A stretch of 64,000 nucleotides of DNA from Pirellulaceae bacterium (GCA_020852965.1 JADYZV010000047.1:1-64000), one strand, 5' to 3'; counted from the stretch's first letter, positions 54,675 through 64,000 are shown. The notes: generated by a model from the letters alone, not told the origin. Numbers and translations: made by a program.

Positions 54675-56849
54675 ATGATTCGAACGTCGATTCAATCCCG
54701 CTGCCGTCACTGCGGAACAGACGTGACGTCGACTGCACAGCAGCGCCCAGTGCTCGGGCCGAATTGGGAAAAGACTGATGGCACACCGCGACCGCTCGGC
54801 GTCACTTGGCTGGAACACGAACAGTCATACAACTTTGCGATTCACGCGGGGAATGCTTGCAGTGTCACGCTTCTGATGTATCTCAAGGCTGAATTGCGAA
54901 TTCCCTGGCACTCCGTGACGCTTGATCCGTTGAAAAATAAGTCCGGACCGATTTGGCATTGCCGAGTTCCAATTTCCGAAGCGGGCGACGCGGAATACTA
55001 TGCCTACCAAGTCGACGGGCCGGTCGAGGGTGCAGCTATGCCCTGGCACGCCTTCGACCCTGATAAAATATTGCTCGATCCGTACTCGCGAAGCATTTAC
55101 TTCCCAGACTGTTTCAATCGCGAGGCAGCCCGCTCGCCCGGCTCTAACGCGGGTCTTGCTCCACTGGGGCGTTTGGACGTATGTCGATGTCCATTTGAGT
55201 GGGGGGATGAACAACGAATCCGCCATGGGTCGGATTTGGTCATCTACGAAATGCACGTTCGTGGCTTCACTCGGCATCCCTCCTCAAGTGTTGACGCCAG
55301 CAATCGAGGCACATTCGCTGGTGTCGTGGAGAAAATTCCGCATCTTCAGGAACTTGGGGTTACCGCCGTTGAATTGATGCCGATCTTCCAATTCGACCCC
55401 AAGGACAATAATTACTGGGGCTACATGCCGTTGAACTTCTTTTCGCCCCACCATGCCTATTCTGCTCATCAGTCGTCGTGCGAACAACACAGCCAGTTTC
55501 GCGAGATGATGCGTGAACTGCATGCAGCTGGCATCGAAGTCATCTTAGATGTCGTCTACAACCACACGTGCGAAGGCGACCATCGCGGCCCGACCTATTG
55601 CTACCGGGGAGTCGACAACGACGTCTACTACGTGGCGTCCGATGATCCGGCTTCGCCCTATGCAAATTTCAGCGGAACTGGCAACACACTCGACACCTCG
55701 CATCCAACAGTGCGTTCACTGATTGTCGAAAGTTTGCGGTATTGGGCGAAAGAAATGCACGTTGACGGATTTCGTTTTGATCTCGCGTCCGTCTTTTCTC
55801 GAGATTCCGAGGGGAATGTCAATCTGCAACAGCCACCCTTGTTTGACCAAATCGCCAGTGATCCCGACTTGGCCAACGTCCGGCTGATCGCCGAACCATG
55901 GGACGCCGCCGGACTCTATCAGCTTGGGAGCTCTTTTCCTGGGCAAACTTGGATGCAGTGGAACGGCCGCTATCGCGATACATTGCAACGCTTCGTTCGC
56001 GGTGACGCTGGCATGGTGCCGGACCTGATGACACGAATGTACGGAAGCAGCGACCTGTTTCCCGATCATCCATCGCAGTCATTCCGGCCTTTTCAAAGCA
56101 TCAATTTCATTGCGTCCCATGATGGCTCCACAATCTACGATCTCGTTTCGTACAACGAAAAGCATAATGAGCCCAATGGTGAAGACAATCGAGATGGCCC
56201 GATGGAGTTCCGTTGCAACAACGGCTGGGAGGGCGATAAGGAGGCGCCTCAATCGGTACTCGATCTTCGCAAACGCCAAGTCAAAAATTTCTGTTGCCTG
56301 CTGTTGCTTTCAGCGGGCACACCCATGTTTCGGATGGGCGACGAATTTATGCAGACTCAAAGCGGCAACAACAACCCTTACAACCAAGACAATGAAACAA
56401 ATTGGCTCGATTGGAACCGGCTTGAAACGAACCAAGAAGTGTTTCGCTTCTTCAAGCACATGATCGCCTTTCGAAGAACACATCCGATGATTGGGCGCTC
56501 AACCTTCTGGCGCAACGACATTCGCTGGTTCGGTGCGGAATCGCCTGAAGTAGACATGTCATCCGCATCGCAGTTACTTGCTTATTACCTATCTGGCCAA
56601 TCAGTCGGAAATGCTTGTCTCTACGTGATGATCAACGCATCGACGCAGCAACGAGTATTTGGCATTCATGCTAGCGATTCGAGCGGCTGGCAGCGGACCA
56701 TCGACACCTCTCTACCCAGTCCACTCGATATTGTTTGCCAGGCATCGCATGTCACGATTGAAAGCAACTGCTACCACGTAAACCCTCGTAGCGTCGTCGT
56801 CCTTACAGCTCCAACGTTAGTTCACCCCTTAGTTGATTCGAAGGGATAG
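54675..56849 (+). CDS. glgX: Glycogen debranching enzyme GlgX
   Basis: 724-residue isoamylase-type GH13 enzyme that removes alpha-1,6 branches left after phosphorylase action. N-terminal CBM48-like region (HEQSYNFAIHAGNACSVTLLMYL), then the barrel with catalytic Asp in DGFRFDLASVFSRD near 360, Glu in LIAEPWDAAG near 404 and the transition-state Asp in NFIASHDGSTIYD near 480. The first 40 residues (with CRHCGTD) are atypical, so the start could be later. It overlaps the next, convergent gene by 47 bases. Confidence 0.93.
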   Translation: MIRTSIQSRCRHCGTDVTSTAQQRPVLGPNWEKTDGTPRPLGVTWLEHEQSYNFAIHAGNACSVTLLMYLKAELRIPWHSVTLDPLKNKSGPIWHCRVPISEAGDAEYYAYQVDGPVEGAAMPWHAFDPDKILLDPYSRSIYFPDCFNREAARSPGSNAGLAPLGRLDVCRCPFEWGDEQRIRHGSDLVIYEMHVRGFTRHPSSSVDASNRGTFAGVVEKIPHLQELGVTAVELMPIFQFDPKDNNYWGYMPLNFFSPHHAYSAHQSSCEQHSQFREMMRELHAAGIEVILDVVYNHTCEGDHRGPTYCYRGVDNDVYYVASDDPASPYANFSGTGNTLDTSHPTVRSLIVESLRYWAKEMHVDGFRFDLASVFSRDSEGNVNLQQPPLFDQIASDPDLANVRLIAEPWDAAGLYQLGSSFPGQTWMQWNGRYRDTLQRFVRGDAGMVPDLMTRMYGSSDLFPDHPSQSFRPFQSINFIASHDGSTIYDLVSYNEKHNEPNGEDNRDGPMEFRCNNGWEGDKEAPQSVLDLRKRQVKNFCCLLLLSAGTPMFRMGDEFMQTQSGNNNPYNQDNETNWLDWNRLETNQEVFRFFKHMIAFRRTHPMIGRSTFWRNDIRWFGAESPEVDMSSASQLLAYYLSGQSVGNACLYVMINASTQQRVFGIHASDSSGWQRTIDTSLPSPLDIVCQASHVTIESNCYHVNPRSVVVLTAPTLVHPLVDSKG

Positions 56850-57255
56850 TCGTCCTAACCTGACGGACATTCTCGAAACACGTCTGTTGCAGGCCTTGGC
56901 AACCGATTTTTATTTGTTGCACTGAACAGTCGGCGTCGATCAACTGCTGAGCCACCACATGCGGGTTGCGTCCGGTACCGGCGTGGTGTCTGAGAATGAT
57001 GGTGCCGCCCGGTACAATCACGCGAATCATCTCGAAGATGGCGGCGCGTCGTAATGGTGCACGTTCCATCATGATCTGCAGGACGCAAGCATCGGGTAAC
57101 GGAATGCGCTCGGCGCGACCATGAATTAGACGTAGGATGTCTCGTCCCTTGTCCGGCCCGATTGTTTTCTTCGAACGAGGATTCAAATTCCATGCGGTTT
57201 CGTGGCGTCCCTCACCGCCGATATCTAGCAACTCTATTTGGGTCTTGTTTTGCAT
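56803..57255 (-). CDS. Small SAM-methyltransferase-like protein
   Basis: 150 residues. LLDIGGEGRHETAWNLNP resembles a SAM motif I, and IFEMIRVIVPGGTIILRHHAG the later motif of class I methyltransferases, with RAERIPLPDACV between. It is shorter than usual and the middle of the fold is compressed, so it may be inactive or a specialised small form. The 3' end overlaps glgX on the other strand by 47 bases. It is upstream-adjacent to nothing on its strand. Confidence 0.6.
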   Translation of the reverse strand: MQNKTQIELLDIGGEGRHETAWNLNPRSKKTIGPDKGRDILRLIHGRAERIPLPDACVLQIMMERAPLRRAAIFEMIRVIVPGGTIILRHHAGTGRNPHVVAQQLIDADCSVQQIKIGCQGLQQTCFENVRQVRTTIPSNQLRGELTLEL

Positions 57256-57353
57256 TCTCTTTAGTGCGCCGAGCTTGATGTCCCTACTTTCGTACGTTGA
57301 GCTAGCGGATTGGCGTGAAACTGCTCATCCAGAATGTACCTACTGTTTGCTTT

Positions 57354-58703
57354 TCAAACAGACTGAGCTGAGTGCTCGTCCGCGTGTAACGACTCTTCGC
57401 CTTCTGTTTTCCATGACAAAAATAGCTTTTCACCGACGAAGATGAATAGAATACCGCCCAAAGCGACCCAGATAACCAGCACATCACCAGTCGCTTTCAT
57501 CCACAGAAAGGCGCCGAGTATTATGGCGTCCAAAAGCAATGCGGTTGCCGGTATCCATCGGTTAGCCTTAACTTTTTCATGCACATGACGCAATACGCCC
57601 CAGTGCACTGCCATATCCATGACGATGTAGAAAATCGCTCCCAATGATGCGATGCGAGACAAGTCGAATAGGATCGTCAGTGTGATCGCGAATACAACCG
57701 TGTAGACGAGAGTGTGTTTTTGAATCCCGCCGGGCATTCCGAAGTGATTGTGTGGCACGAGCTTCATTTCACTGAGCATTGCCAACATGCGTGACACGGC
57801 AAAGGTGCTGGCGATCAGCCCCGAAATTGTTGCGACAATCGCCAGACCAACGGTGAAGTACCTCCCCCATTGACCAAATGCCGGGCGCGCCGCTTCCGCG
57901 AGTGCATAGTCACGGCTCTTGATGATCTCCTCAACCGAAAGATTGCCTGCGACGGCAAATGCGACGAGCAGATAAACCACCAAACAAACCGATAGAGAGA
58001 GGATAATCGAGCGACCAATGTTCTTCTTCGGCTCCTTAATCTCCGATCCACTGTTGGTAATGGTCGTAAAACCTTTGTAAGCCAGAAGGGCGAGAGCTGT
58101 CGCCGACAGGAAACTGCCAGCGGATGTTCGCTCGGTGACGCCAACACTTTCAAATGTGAGTCCAGATACCCATAAACCAGCGGCGGCGAAAATCAGGATA
58201 CCTGCGATCTTGATTACAGCGGAAACCGTCGAGAAAGTACTGATGAATTTGTTACCGAGAATGTTGACGATGAAAGCGGTGACAAGAAGACCAACGCCCA
58301 GAACAGGAACCAGAAATCGGTTGTCCTTGGCATCGAACAGCTGCAGCGTGTATGTTCCGAAGGTTCGAGCGACAAGGCTTTCGTTGATAACCATCGAGAA
58401 GTACATCAGCAGGGACATGGCCGCGGTGACGGTCCCCTTGCCATAGGCTTTCATCAAGAACATAGCGATTCCGCCGGCAGACGGATACTGCTCGGCCATC
58501 TTTACGTAACTGTAGGCACTAAAACTCGCCACGATACCGGCAGTCAGAAAGGAGAGCGGAAATAGTCCGCCCGCCTGCTCGGCAACTTGACCGGTGAGCG
58601 CGAAGATTCCCGCACCGATCATCACTCCGGTACCCATCGCTACGGATCCAGTTAGCGACAGACTATTCTTTTCGTAATCTCCAGATGACTCTGTATTGCT
58701 CAT
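57354..58703 (-). CDS. APC-superfamily amino acid permease
   Basis: 449 residues, about 12 membrane helices. The first helix carries the signature SLTGSVAMGTGVMIGAGIFALTG-type motif (GAGIF) for substrate binding; GFTTITNSGSEIKEPKKNIGRSI is the conserved loop after helix 6. Amino acid/polyamine/cation symport or exchange; substrate not predictable. The C-terminus is hydrophilic (WKTEGEESLHADEHSAQSV). Monocistronic. A 7-bp hairpin overlaps the stop codon but has no T-run. Confidence 0.9.
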   Translation of the reverse strand: MSNTESSGDYEKNSLSLTGSVAMGTGVMIGAGIFALTGQVAEQAGGLFPLSFLTAGIVASFSAYSYVKMAEQYPSAGGIAMFLMKAYGKGTVTAAMSLLMYFSMVINESLVARTFGTYTLQLFDAKDNRFLVPVLGVGLLVTAFIVNILGNKFISTFSTVSAVIKIAGILIFAAAGLWVSGLTFESVGVTERTSAGSFLSATALALLAYKGFTTITNSGSEIKEPKKNIGRSIILSLSVCLVVYLLVAFAVAGNLSVEEIIKSRDYALAEAARPAFGQWGRYFTVGLAIVATISGLIASTFAVSRMLAMLSEMKLVPHNHFGMPGGIQKHTLVYTVVFAITLTILFDLSRIASLGAIFYIVMDMAVHWGVLRHVHEKVKANRWIPATALLLDAIILGAFLWMKATGDVLVIWVALGGILFIFVGEKLFLSWKTEGEESLHADEHSAQSV

Positions 58704-59164
58704 GCCTGACTTTGTCTCTTACGATCAAGATAAACGGTCCAGCTGCTAACTCGTATGCAAATGGCGCGCCGCCAGGTCTGTAAGTGGAGAGTGGTCGGAA
58801 TGGCGGGGTGCAAGTGCCGGCGCAGCGATCAATAATTGCAGGAAGCCGTCGAGAGAGTCAAACGAAGCCTGCAGATGAAAAACTTCCCACATGCACCCCT
58901 ACCGTACAGTACACTGCGGTTGCAGAACTATAGTCAACTGAGCCGTAGAGCGCGAAGTGTAGATCTATCTTCGATTCCTCCCACGCCCCTAGCCTTGCTA
59001 CTTCTGATTGATTCGCTGGGCCACAGGGAGCTTTTGACTTTGGCTGGCAAGGCAGTCAGTGTGTCAGAGATGTACTTTTCAGTCTTAAGCATGGCTTCGT
59101 GATCATGCCTTCATGGCTGGTGAAAAGATGGGGAGTGGAGGAGTACGACGCTACCAGACTCCCA
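58704..59164. other. Intergenic region with G-rich repeat
   Basis: 461 bases between the permease start and the ATPase stop. A rightward frame (58836-59102) lacks features. Near the right end GGGGAGTGGAGGAGT (59130) and CCAGACTCCCACT (59154-59166) belong to the GGGAGTCTGGGAG family. Confidence 0.5.
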
Positions 59165-61663
59165 CTATTCCTTGTTCGCATTGCGGGCTTGATAAGCAAG
59201 CAGCCGCAGTGCATTGAAAACGACGACAAGAGTCGAGCCTTCGTGAAGTGCAACAGCGGGACCGATGTTGAGACCGAGAATCGTTGCGGGAACAAGAAAC
59301 GCAACCATGCCGAGACTCATCCATAGGTTTTGACGAATGATACGGCGGGTGGCGCGGCTGAGGCCGATGGCGAGCGGAAGGTGGTCCAAGTTGTCAGCCA
59401 TGAGGGCGACGTCGGCGGTTTCTAGGGCGACGTCGCTACCAGCGGCACCCATGGCGATGCCGACCGAGGCAGATGCCATGGCGGGGGCGTCGTTGACTCC
59501 GTCACCTACCATTGCGACGCCGCCATCGCTTTGCAGCTTCTTAATTTCGGTGACTTTGTCGTTGGGCATCAGGTCGCCTCGAGCTTCGTCTAGGCCAACT
59601 TCCTTGGCGACGGCGTCTGCGACTTGTTGATTGTCGCCTGAAATCATAATCATTCGTTTGATACCGAGTTCACGCAGCCGAGCAATCGTTCGCTTGGACG
59701 CCTCGCGAGGCGTATCCATCAAACCGATGACGCCAAGGTAACGATCGCCACGACGTACGATCATCGTCGTGCGTCCGTTCTGTTCGAGCGACTCGACGAT
59801 TGAACGCACGCTATCGGGCAGCGGTGGACCCTCGACTTCCGCGAAAAGGTCGTCTTTACCAATGTGAACCAAGTCGCCTTCGACGGTCGCTTGAATTCCA
59901 CGTCCGGTAACGCTCTTCAAATCAGTCGCTTCTGGAATATCTCCCCCACTCCCAGACTCCCCCTCTCCCAATTTCTTTCTACCGTCTCGAACGACGGCTT
60001 TGGCGAGTGGGTGTTTGCTGAGGTCTTCAACGGCAATGGCGACTCGCAATAGTTCTGACTCGTCGACGCCTTCGGCGGTGCGAATGTCGGTGACTTTGGG
60101 TTCGCCTTCGGTAAGTGTTCCTGTTTTGTCGAATGCGATCGCGTCGAGACTGCCAAGACTCTCCAAAGGCCCGCCACCTTTGACAAGGATTCCGCCGCGA
60201 GCTGCTCGGGCGACACCGCTTAGGACTGCACTGGGTGTTGCGATCGCGAGAGCACAGGGGCTTGCCGCGACTAGGACTGCCATCGCTCGGTAGAATGAAT
60301 CGCCAAAACCTTCGTCGATGACTAATGGTGCAAACATCAAAAGCACAACGCCAGTGATGACGGACGGGACAAAGTAACGCTCGAACTTCTTGGTGAACTT
60401 TTGCGTTGGCGAAACCCGCGTTTCTGCTTCACTGACCATCGTGACAACGCGGGCGAGCGTGTTCTCAGCCGCCGTCTTCGTGACTTGGATCTCAATGGAA
60501 CCGGACTGATTGATGGTGCCAGCGAAGGCACGATATTCGGCGGAAAGTGATTCGGGATCGGCCGCTGCGGCATCAACGTCGTCCACTGGTCGTTTATCGA
60601 CGGGAACACTCTCTCCGGTAATCGGTGCTTGGTTGATGCTGGATTCGCCAGTGATTATGAAGCCGTCGGCTGGGACTCGTTCATCAGGCTTGATGACGAC
60701 GACGTCGCCAACGACCAGTTCTTCAACAGGAACTTCCGTTTCCGCTGCATCTCGGCGAACGCGAGCCGTCCGTGGTGCGAGTTCGGACAAGGCTTCTATT
60801 GCGCGCTTGGCTTTGCCCATGGCGTAGCCTTCCAGAGCGTGGCCGATGCTGAAAAGAAACAGCAACAATGCTCCTTCGGCCCAGGCACCTAGTGACGCTG
60901 CACCGGCGGCGGCAGCGATCATCAAAAAGTCGATCTCGAACTTCCCAGCTCGGATCTTTTCAATCGCTTCCACAACAGTGTAGTAACCACCAAACACATA
61001 GGCGGCAACGTAACAACCCAACGGAATCCATTCGCTAATATCTGCAAACGTCTCGACCAGCCATCCGACGAGCAAGAACGCGCCGCACAGGACGGCGAAG
61101 ATCAATTCCGACCTTGGCCCGAAGATTCCGCCATGCGCGTGATCGTGCCCCTTATGATCGTGTTGCTTGTGGTCAGCATCCTGCTTGTCGGTGCCATGAC
61201 CATGAGCGCGGGACTGGCGAGACCAATCAGCGAGCGCGGTCGTGATGTTAGCTTCGTCCGTCAGATCGCGATCGAATTCGACTCGCACCGAACCATCGGT
61301 CGAGACAACGGCTTCCAATACACCTTTCACGCGAGAAAGCCGCGATTGTATCGCCGAGGCTCGACCTTCGTGCATCGACTCGATACGTTGAATCACATGC
61401 CCGTAGCGAAGTGCAAGTTCGGCCCCCGCGCGTCGTGCGAAGTCACGCACTTCAGACAATGAGACCTTGTTTGGGTCATAGTGAATACACAAACGATTCG
61501 GCTGCCGATGCGATTCGTCGGAAACATGAGCGTCATCGATCCCAACCTTACTGCGAAGCAGTTCGGTCAAACGCTCCATGCACCCATCCTCAGCGTCGGG
61601 CACGTCCGGCAACAGTATCTTCAGTTCTAGCTTGACCTTCTTCACGTTACCCATTCTCTTCAT
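59165..61663 (-). CDS. P1B-type heavy-metal-transporting ATPase (P1B-4-like)
   Basis: 832-residue metal-pumping ATPase. The N-terminus has two HMA-like folds lacking CxxC (about 10-75 and 90-150) and a His-rich stretch (HKQHDHKGHDHAHGG). The membrane metal site is SPC (AASPCALAIATPSA), and helix 8 has HEGST, both typical of the P1B-4 group that exports Co, Zn or related divalent ions. Phosphorylation motif DKTGTLTEGEP, hinge MVGDGVNDAPAMA. A Gly/Ser insertion (GEGESGSGGD) in the nucleotide domain is encoded by a G-rich repeat. Start ATG 61663 follows the upstream TAA directly; ATG 61654 with GAAGAGA upstream is possible. Confidence 0.93.
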   Translation of the reverse strand: MKRMGNVKKVKLELKILLPDVPDAEDGCMERLTELLRSKVGIDDAHVSDESHRQPNRLCIHYDPNKVSLSEVRDFARRAGAELALRYGHVIQRIESMHEGRASAIQSRLSRVKGVLEAVVSTDGSVRVEFDRDLTDEANITTALADWSRQSRAHGHGTDKQDADHKQHDHKGHDHAHGGIFGPRSELIFAVLCGAFLLVGWLVETFADISEWIPLGCYVAAYVFGGYYTVVEAIEKIRAGKFEIDFLMIAAAAGAASLGAWAEGALLLFLFSIGHALEGYAMGKAKRAIEALSELAPRTARVRRDAAETEVPVEELVVGDVVVIKPDERVPADGFIITGESSINQAPITGESVPVDKRPVDDVDAAAADPESLSAEYRAFAGTINQSGSIEIQVTKTAAENTLARVVTMVSEAETRVSPTQKFTKKFERYFVPSVITGVVLLMFAPLVIDEGFGDSFYRAMAVLVAASPCALAIATPSAVLSGVARAARGGILVKGGGPLESLGSLDAIAFDKTGTLTEGEPKVTDIRTAEGVDESELLRVAIAVEDLSKHPLAKAVVRDGRKKLGEGESGSGGDIPEATDLKSVTGRGIQATVEGDLVHIGKDDLFAEVEGPPLPDSVRSIVESLEQNGRTTMIVRRGDRYLGVIGLMDTPREASKRTIARLRELGIKRMIMISGDNQQVADAVAKEVGLDEARGDLMPNDKVTEIKKLQSDGGVAMVGDGVNDAPAMASASVGIAMGAAGSDVALETADVALMADNLDHLPLAIGLSRATRRIIRQNLWMSLGMVAFLVPATILGLNIGPAVALHEGSTLVVVFNALRLLAYQARNANKE
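59941..59970 (-). repeat. G-rich repeat within the P-type ATPase gene
   Basis: Minus strand reads GGGAGAGGGGGAGTCTGGGAG and continues TGGGGGAG; in frame it encodes an EGESGSGGD loop. It is of the same type as the repeats at 34241, 40060 and 59130-59166. Confidence 0.5.
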
Positions 61664-62191
61664 TTAGTGAGCGTGATCGTGGCCGCTGTGGTCGTGATCG
61701 TGCTTGATCTCGCCACGATAGGGTGTTCCGCTAATCGTAACGTTGAGTTTGGGTGCGGCGGACTCTTCATCCAAATGTCCAGCCAACTCCGCATCGGCCA
61801 GCGTGAATCGAGATGACTTGCCGCTTGGATCGCCTGAATCAGGGCTAGCAAGTAGCTTGAACTGCTCGGGAGTGCCATCGTGCAAAATATTGATGGTTAC
61901 ATCACTCGAATCGATTGGAACCGCGTTCTTGGCGCTACTATCTAACACGTAGACTGTGACCGACGCTGCGTCATGGATGACTTCTACATGATATTCTTCG
62001 TTTCCCAGTTCTACGAGCGTTCCATGATGAGGACCTTCTGAGGGATGATCGTGAACATCGACTGTCGCGGGAGGCCCACCGTCGACTGCCACGGACGAGC
62101 TGCCTGCTGTCGAAGCGGTATCACCGCTGCAGCCTGCCGTAAGTAAAAAGATTCCGCCGGCAACTATAACGGCTAGTGAATGAACACGCAT
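61664..62191 (-). CDS. His-rich lipoprotein
   Basis: 175 residues from ATG 62191, with GGAG 6-9 bases upstream; the frame start 62203 is less likely. Lipobox LLTAGC. After a Ser-rich linker it has a His-rich patch (DVHDHPSEGPHHG), a beta-rich domain (EYHVEVIHDAASVTVYVLD) and a second His-rich tail (HDHDHSGHDHAH). Probably a periplasmic metal-binding protein helping the neighbouring ATPase and RND pump. Function beyond metal binding unknown. It ends directly at the ATPase start. Confidence 0.8.
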   Translation of the reverse strand: MRVHSLAVIVAGGIFLLTAGCSGDTASTAGSSSVAVDGGPPATVDVHDHPSEGPHHGTLVELGNEEYHVEVIHDAASVTVYVLDSSAKNAVPIDSSDVTINILHDGTPEQFKLLASPDSGDPSGKSSRFTLADAELAGHLDEESAAPKLNVTISGTPYRGEIKHDHDHSGHDHAH

Positions 62192-62358
62192 GATTGTCTC
62201 CAAAGTGAAAGTGAGAAATTTATGCAGGCTTTTCTGCTAAGTGAACGTGAATACCTGCAGGGCCACGTATTTGCTTTTCGTGTGGGCTTTGCGAGCACGC
62301 GGTACATTTGGATTCCCGATGCCTAATGCTTAGCCGTTCCAACTCGTTCCCTGTGAAC

Positions 62359-63024
62359 TTAGTGTTCGTGCCGTGCTTCAAATCCATTCTGTTTCAGCCA
62401 GTTTGTCCACTGGCCTGCGGCTGCATGATCGGCTAGGTGAATATCACGCCATGTAGGAGCGCGGAATCGAATGTCCGAGTGACCCTGGTGCTTTTCGACC
62501 ACCACGTCACAGCCAATTCGCTTAAGTTGGTCGACTAACTGTGCTTCCTCAGGCGAGCCATTGCCGTGGATTTGTTTCCACGCCACCAGCCTGAATTCGA
62601 CTGCCTCTGGTCCCGCACCAAAGGCGGGGTCGATATGACTATGCGAGACATCAAAGCCGGACGCCGCAAGCCAGCTCGACCATTGGTCCGCCAGCTTGTG
62701 ATCGGCAACATCGAGTGTTTTCCAGTCCGCACAGCGATAGCTCAAATCGATATGCCCTGCGTGACTGCCTTGCTTCACCTCGCAACCCAATTTCTTGACT
62801 GTCTCCGCATGCTGAGCTGCCTTCTGCGCGTCGTCGAAGTGCATTGTCTTCCATTCAGGCAATTGGAATGCAAGGGTCTCGCCCGAATGAGCATGATCAC
62901 CATGCGCATGGCCTTCATGAGCATGATCGTGAGCTTGAGCTAAAGCATTTTTGCCAATACTTGCAACAACTCCAGCTACCATCACCAAAGTAAACATTGT
63001 GGAAATCCAGGACTGCATTTTCAT
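62359..63024 (-). CDS. Secreted His-rich protein with two tandem repeats
   Basis: About 221 residues from ATG 63024 (MKMQSWIST...), chosen because GGAG is 6 bases upstream; ATGs at 63027 and 63018 are alternatives. Signal peptide ends near NALAQA. A His-rich stretch (HDHAHEGHAHGDHAH) is followed by two similar units of about 75 residues: FQLPEWKTMHFDDA...LADQWSSWLAASGF and FRLVAWKQIHGNGS...AAGQWTNWLKQNGF, each with GH(I/S)D and KxLGC/KRIGC. The fold is unknown; a periplasmic metal buffer in the efflux operon is inferred. Confidence 0.8.
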   Translation of the reverse strand: MKMQSWISTMFTLVMVAGVVASIGKNALAQAHDHAHEGHAHGDHAHSGETLAFQLPEWKTMHFDDAQKAAQHAETVKKLGCEVKQGSHAGHIDLSYRCADWKTLDVADHKLADQWSSWLAASGFDVSHSHIDPAFGAGPEAVEFRLVAWKQIHGNGSPEEAQLVDQLKRIGCDVVVEKHQGHSDIRFRAPTWRDIHLADHAAAGQWTNWLKQNGFEARHEH

Positions 63025-63072
63025 CATTCTCTCCGTAAAACTAGAAACAGGGGGACTCAAAAAACGATCGAT

Positions 63073-64000
63073 TTATGACGATGTGACTGCGGTTGCAACT
63101 GTCGATCTTGCAGCGAGTGTATCGCCATGTTCTTTAGGACCACTTCGATCCTTCAATTCTTCTTCAAGTTCAATCTCGTCCTGTGAATGGTGCACGACTT
63201 TCTCGGCAGCTTTCATGCCAAACAGCAAGAACAAAGCGGGGCGTACCAAGAAATCCAGCGCAGTGGAAGTCACCAGTCCGCCAAGGATTACGGTCGCAAC
63301 GGGATATAGAATCTCTTTGCCTGCTTCGCCCGCAGATAGCACGAGCGGTACGAGGCCAATCCCGGAGGTAAGTGCTGTCATTAAGACAGGAGCCAAGCGC
63401 TCGACCCCAGCGCGGACGACCATCGATTTTGTAAAGCTTTCACCTTCATGGTCCACAAGATGCAAATAGTGTTGCAGTAGCAAAATGCCATTGCGCGAAG
63501 CGATTCCTGCTAGCGAAATAAAACCAACCATAGCGGCGATCGTCAGCGTCTGCCCAGTTATTACCAAAGCGGCCACGGCCCCAATGAAGGCCATGGGCAA
63601 CGCGGCCATGACCTGCAGTGCTAAGATCGAAGAACGGAACAAAGTGTAGAGCACCATGAACACGCCCAGCAGCGAGATAAAAAACAGCACCGCGATGATA
63701 CGACTGGCAGATTGCTGGCTTTGGAATTGACCACCAAATTCAACAAAGTAGCCAGGCGGAAGCGTGTCGGTGATCGGCTTGATGATTGCTTGGATATCTG
63801 TTACTACATCGACTACACCGCGATCTGCCACATTGCACTGAATGACGACGCGCCTACGAACATTTTCGCGATTGACCGTATTGGGACCGCCAGCTTCATA
63901 GATCCGCGCCAGGGCGGACAGTGGTAATGTTCCGCCTTCGGGCAGTTGCACCGAGAGTCGCTTTAGTTGCGCGATATCTTCACGATAGTCCTCCTTCATA
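63073..64000 (-). CDS. RND heavy-metal efflux pump (CzcA/CusA family), C-terminal part
   Basis: At least 309 residues; the 5' part lies beyond the window and the ATG at 63999 is probably internal. Segments of the second RND half are visible: PPGYFVEFGGQFQSQQSASR, LQVMAALPMAFIGAVAALVITG, GIASRNGILLLQHYLH and RLAPVLMTALTSGIGLVPLVL. SRNG replaces the proton-relay acid pattern of drug pumps, normal for this family. The tail after the last helix is long and acidic. It is the first visible gene of a leftward operon with the His-rich proteins and the P1B-4 ATPase; likely exports divalent metal (Co, Zn, Cd or Ni). Confidence 0.93.
   Translation of the reverse strand, partial: MKEDYREDIAQLKRLSVQLPEGGTLPLSALARIYEAGGPNTVNRENVRRRVVIQCNVADRGVVDVVTDIQAIIKPITDTLPPGYFVEFGGQFQSQQSASRIIAVLFFISLLGVFMVLYTLFRSSILALQVMAALPMAFIGAVAALVITGQTLTIAAMVGFISLAGIASRNGILLLQHYLHLVDHEGESFTKSMVVRAGVERLAPVLMTALTSGIGLVPLVLSAGEAGKEILYPVATVILGGLVTSTALDFLVRPALFLLFGMKAAEKVVHHSQDEIELEEELKDRSGPKEHGDTLAARSTVATAVTSS

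Noticed and set aside
57343-57361. Hairpin CTGTTTG/CAAACAG at the permease stop as terminator
   Set aside because: No T-run follows on the minus strand, and the stem is short.
58836-59102. 88-residue rightward frame between permease and ATPase
   Set aside because: No features and no ribosome binding site.

Overview
The window most resembles a planctomycete chromosome of the Rhodopirellula/Pirellulaceae type. This is inferred from the gene content: an ECF sigma factor paired with a protein kinase carrying beta-propeller and leucine-rich repeats, class 3 lipase and Asp-box proteins, extended CusA/CusB metal pumps, zf-HC2 anti-sigma factors, a V/A-type ATPase operon, and a partial hypothetical protein at the left edge that looks like a family common in Rhodopirellula. 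No rRNA, tRNA or CRISPR array was seen.

Left part (about 0.65-12.4 kb): one compact leftward operon built on a type I restriction-modification system. In transcription order it holds a secreted class 3 lipase, a protein with one membrane helix, a half-size HsdS, HsdM, full HsdS, a YhcG/DUF1016 PD-(D/E)xK nuclease, HsdR, a YgjP-type metallopeptidase and a TerB/PH-like/HNH protein. Most junctions overlap by 1-4 bases. The lipase/membrane/half-HsdS trio is the best candidate here for an undescribed defence module. A 36-bp perfect palindrome ends the half-HsdS gene.

12.4-23.2 kb: a mixed, probably mobile or formerly mobile region. It has a gene-poor stretch with two rightward-facing hairpins, a tyrosine recombinase, topoisomerase III, two DUF2071 proteins with two membrane proteins, small hypotheticals and a DUF932 plasmid/phage-like protein, followed by a long imperfect inverted repeat.

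23.2-30.1 kb: an ECF sigma/kinase pair in which the kinase lacks the end of its C-lobe, a secreted hypothetical with a terminator, a membrane protein, csrA and a methyltransferase.

30.3-41.4 kb: a metal (copper/silver-like) resistance cluster. It contains a metal-binding lipoprotein, a Cys-rich anti-sigma factor, CusB and CusA-type pump proteins, an Asp-box protein with a CECCH motif and a DUF6370 lipoprotein. Next to it a MerR regulator with a textbook mer-like operator drives an HMA-MauE membrane protein.

41.6-49.8 kb: a LOG-YHS protein translationally coupled to a seven-gene V-type ATPase operon (B-D-I-K-E-DUF2764-A). Its proteolipid keeps the residues that bind sodium in Enterococcus NtpK.

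49.8-59 kb: a second Cys-rich anti-sigma factor, a BON protein, an ECF sigma factor, a secreted peptide with three CC pairs, glycogen phosphorylase and debranching enzyme, a methyltransferase-like protein and an APC permease.

59.2-64 kb: a leftward metal-efflux operon with the end of a CzcA/CusA pump, a His-rich tandem-repeat protein, a His-rich lipoprotein and a P1B-4-type ATPase.

All assignments come from reading motifs by eye. No database or structure search was run.
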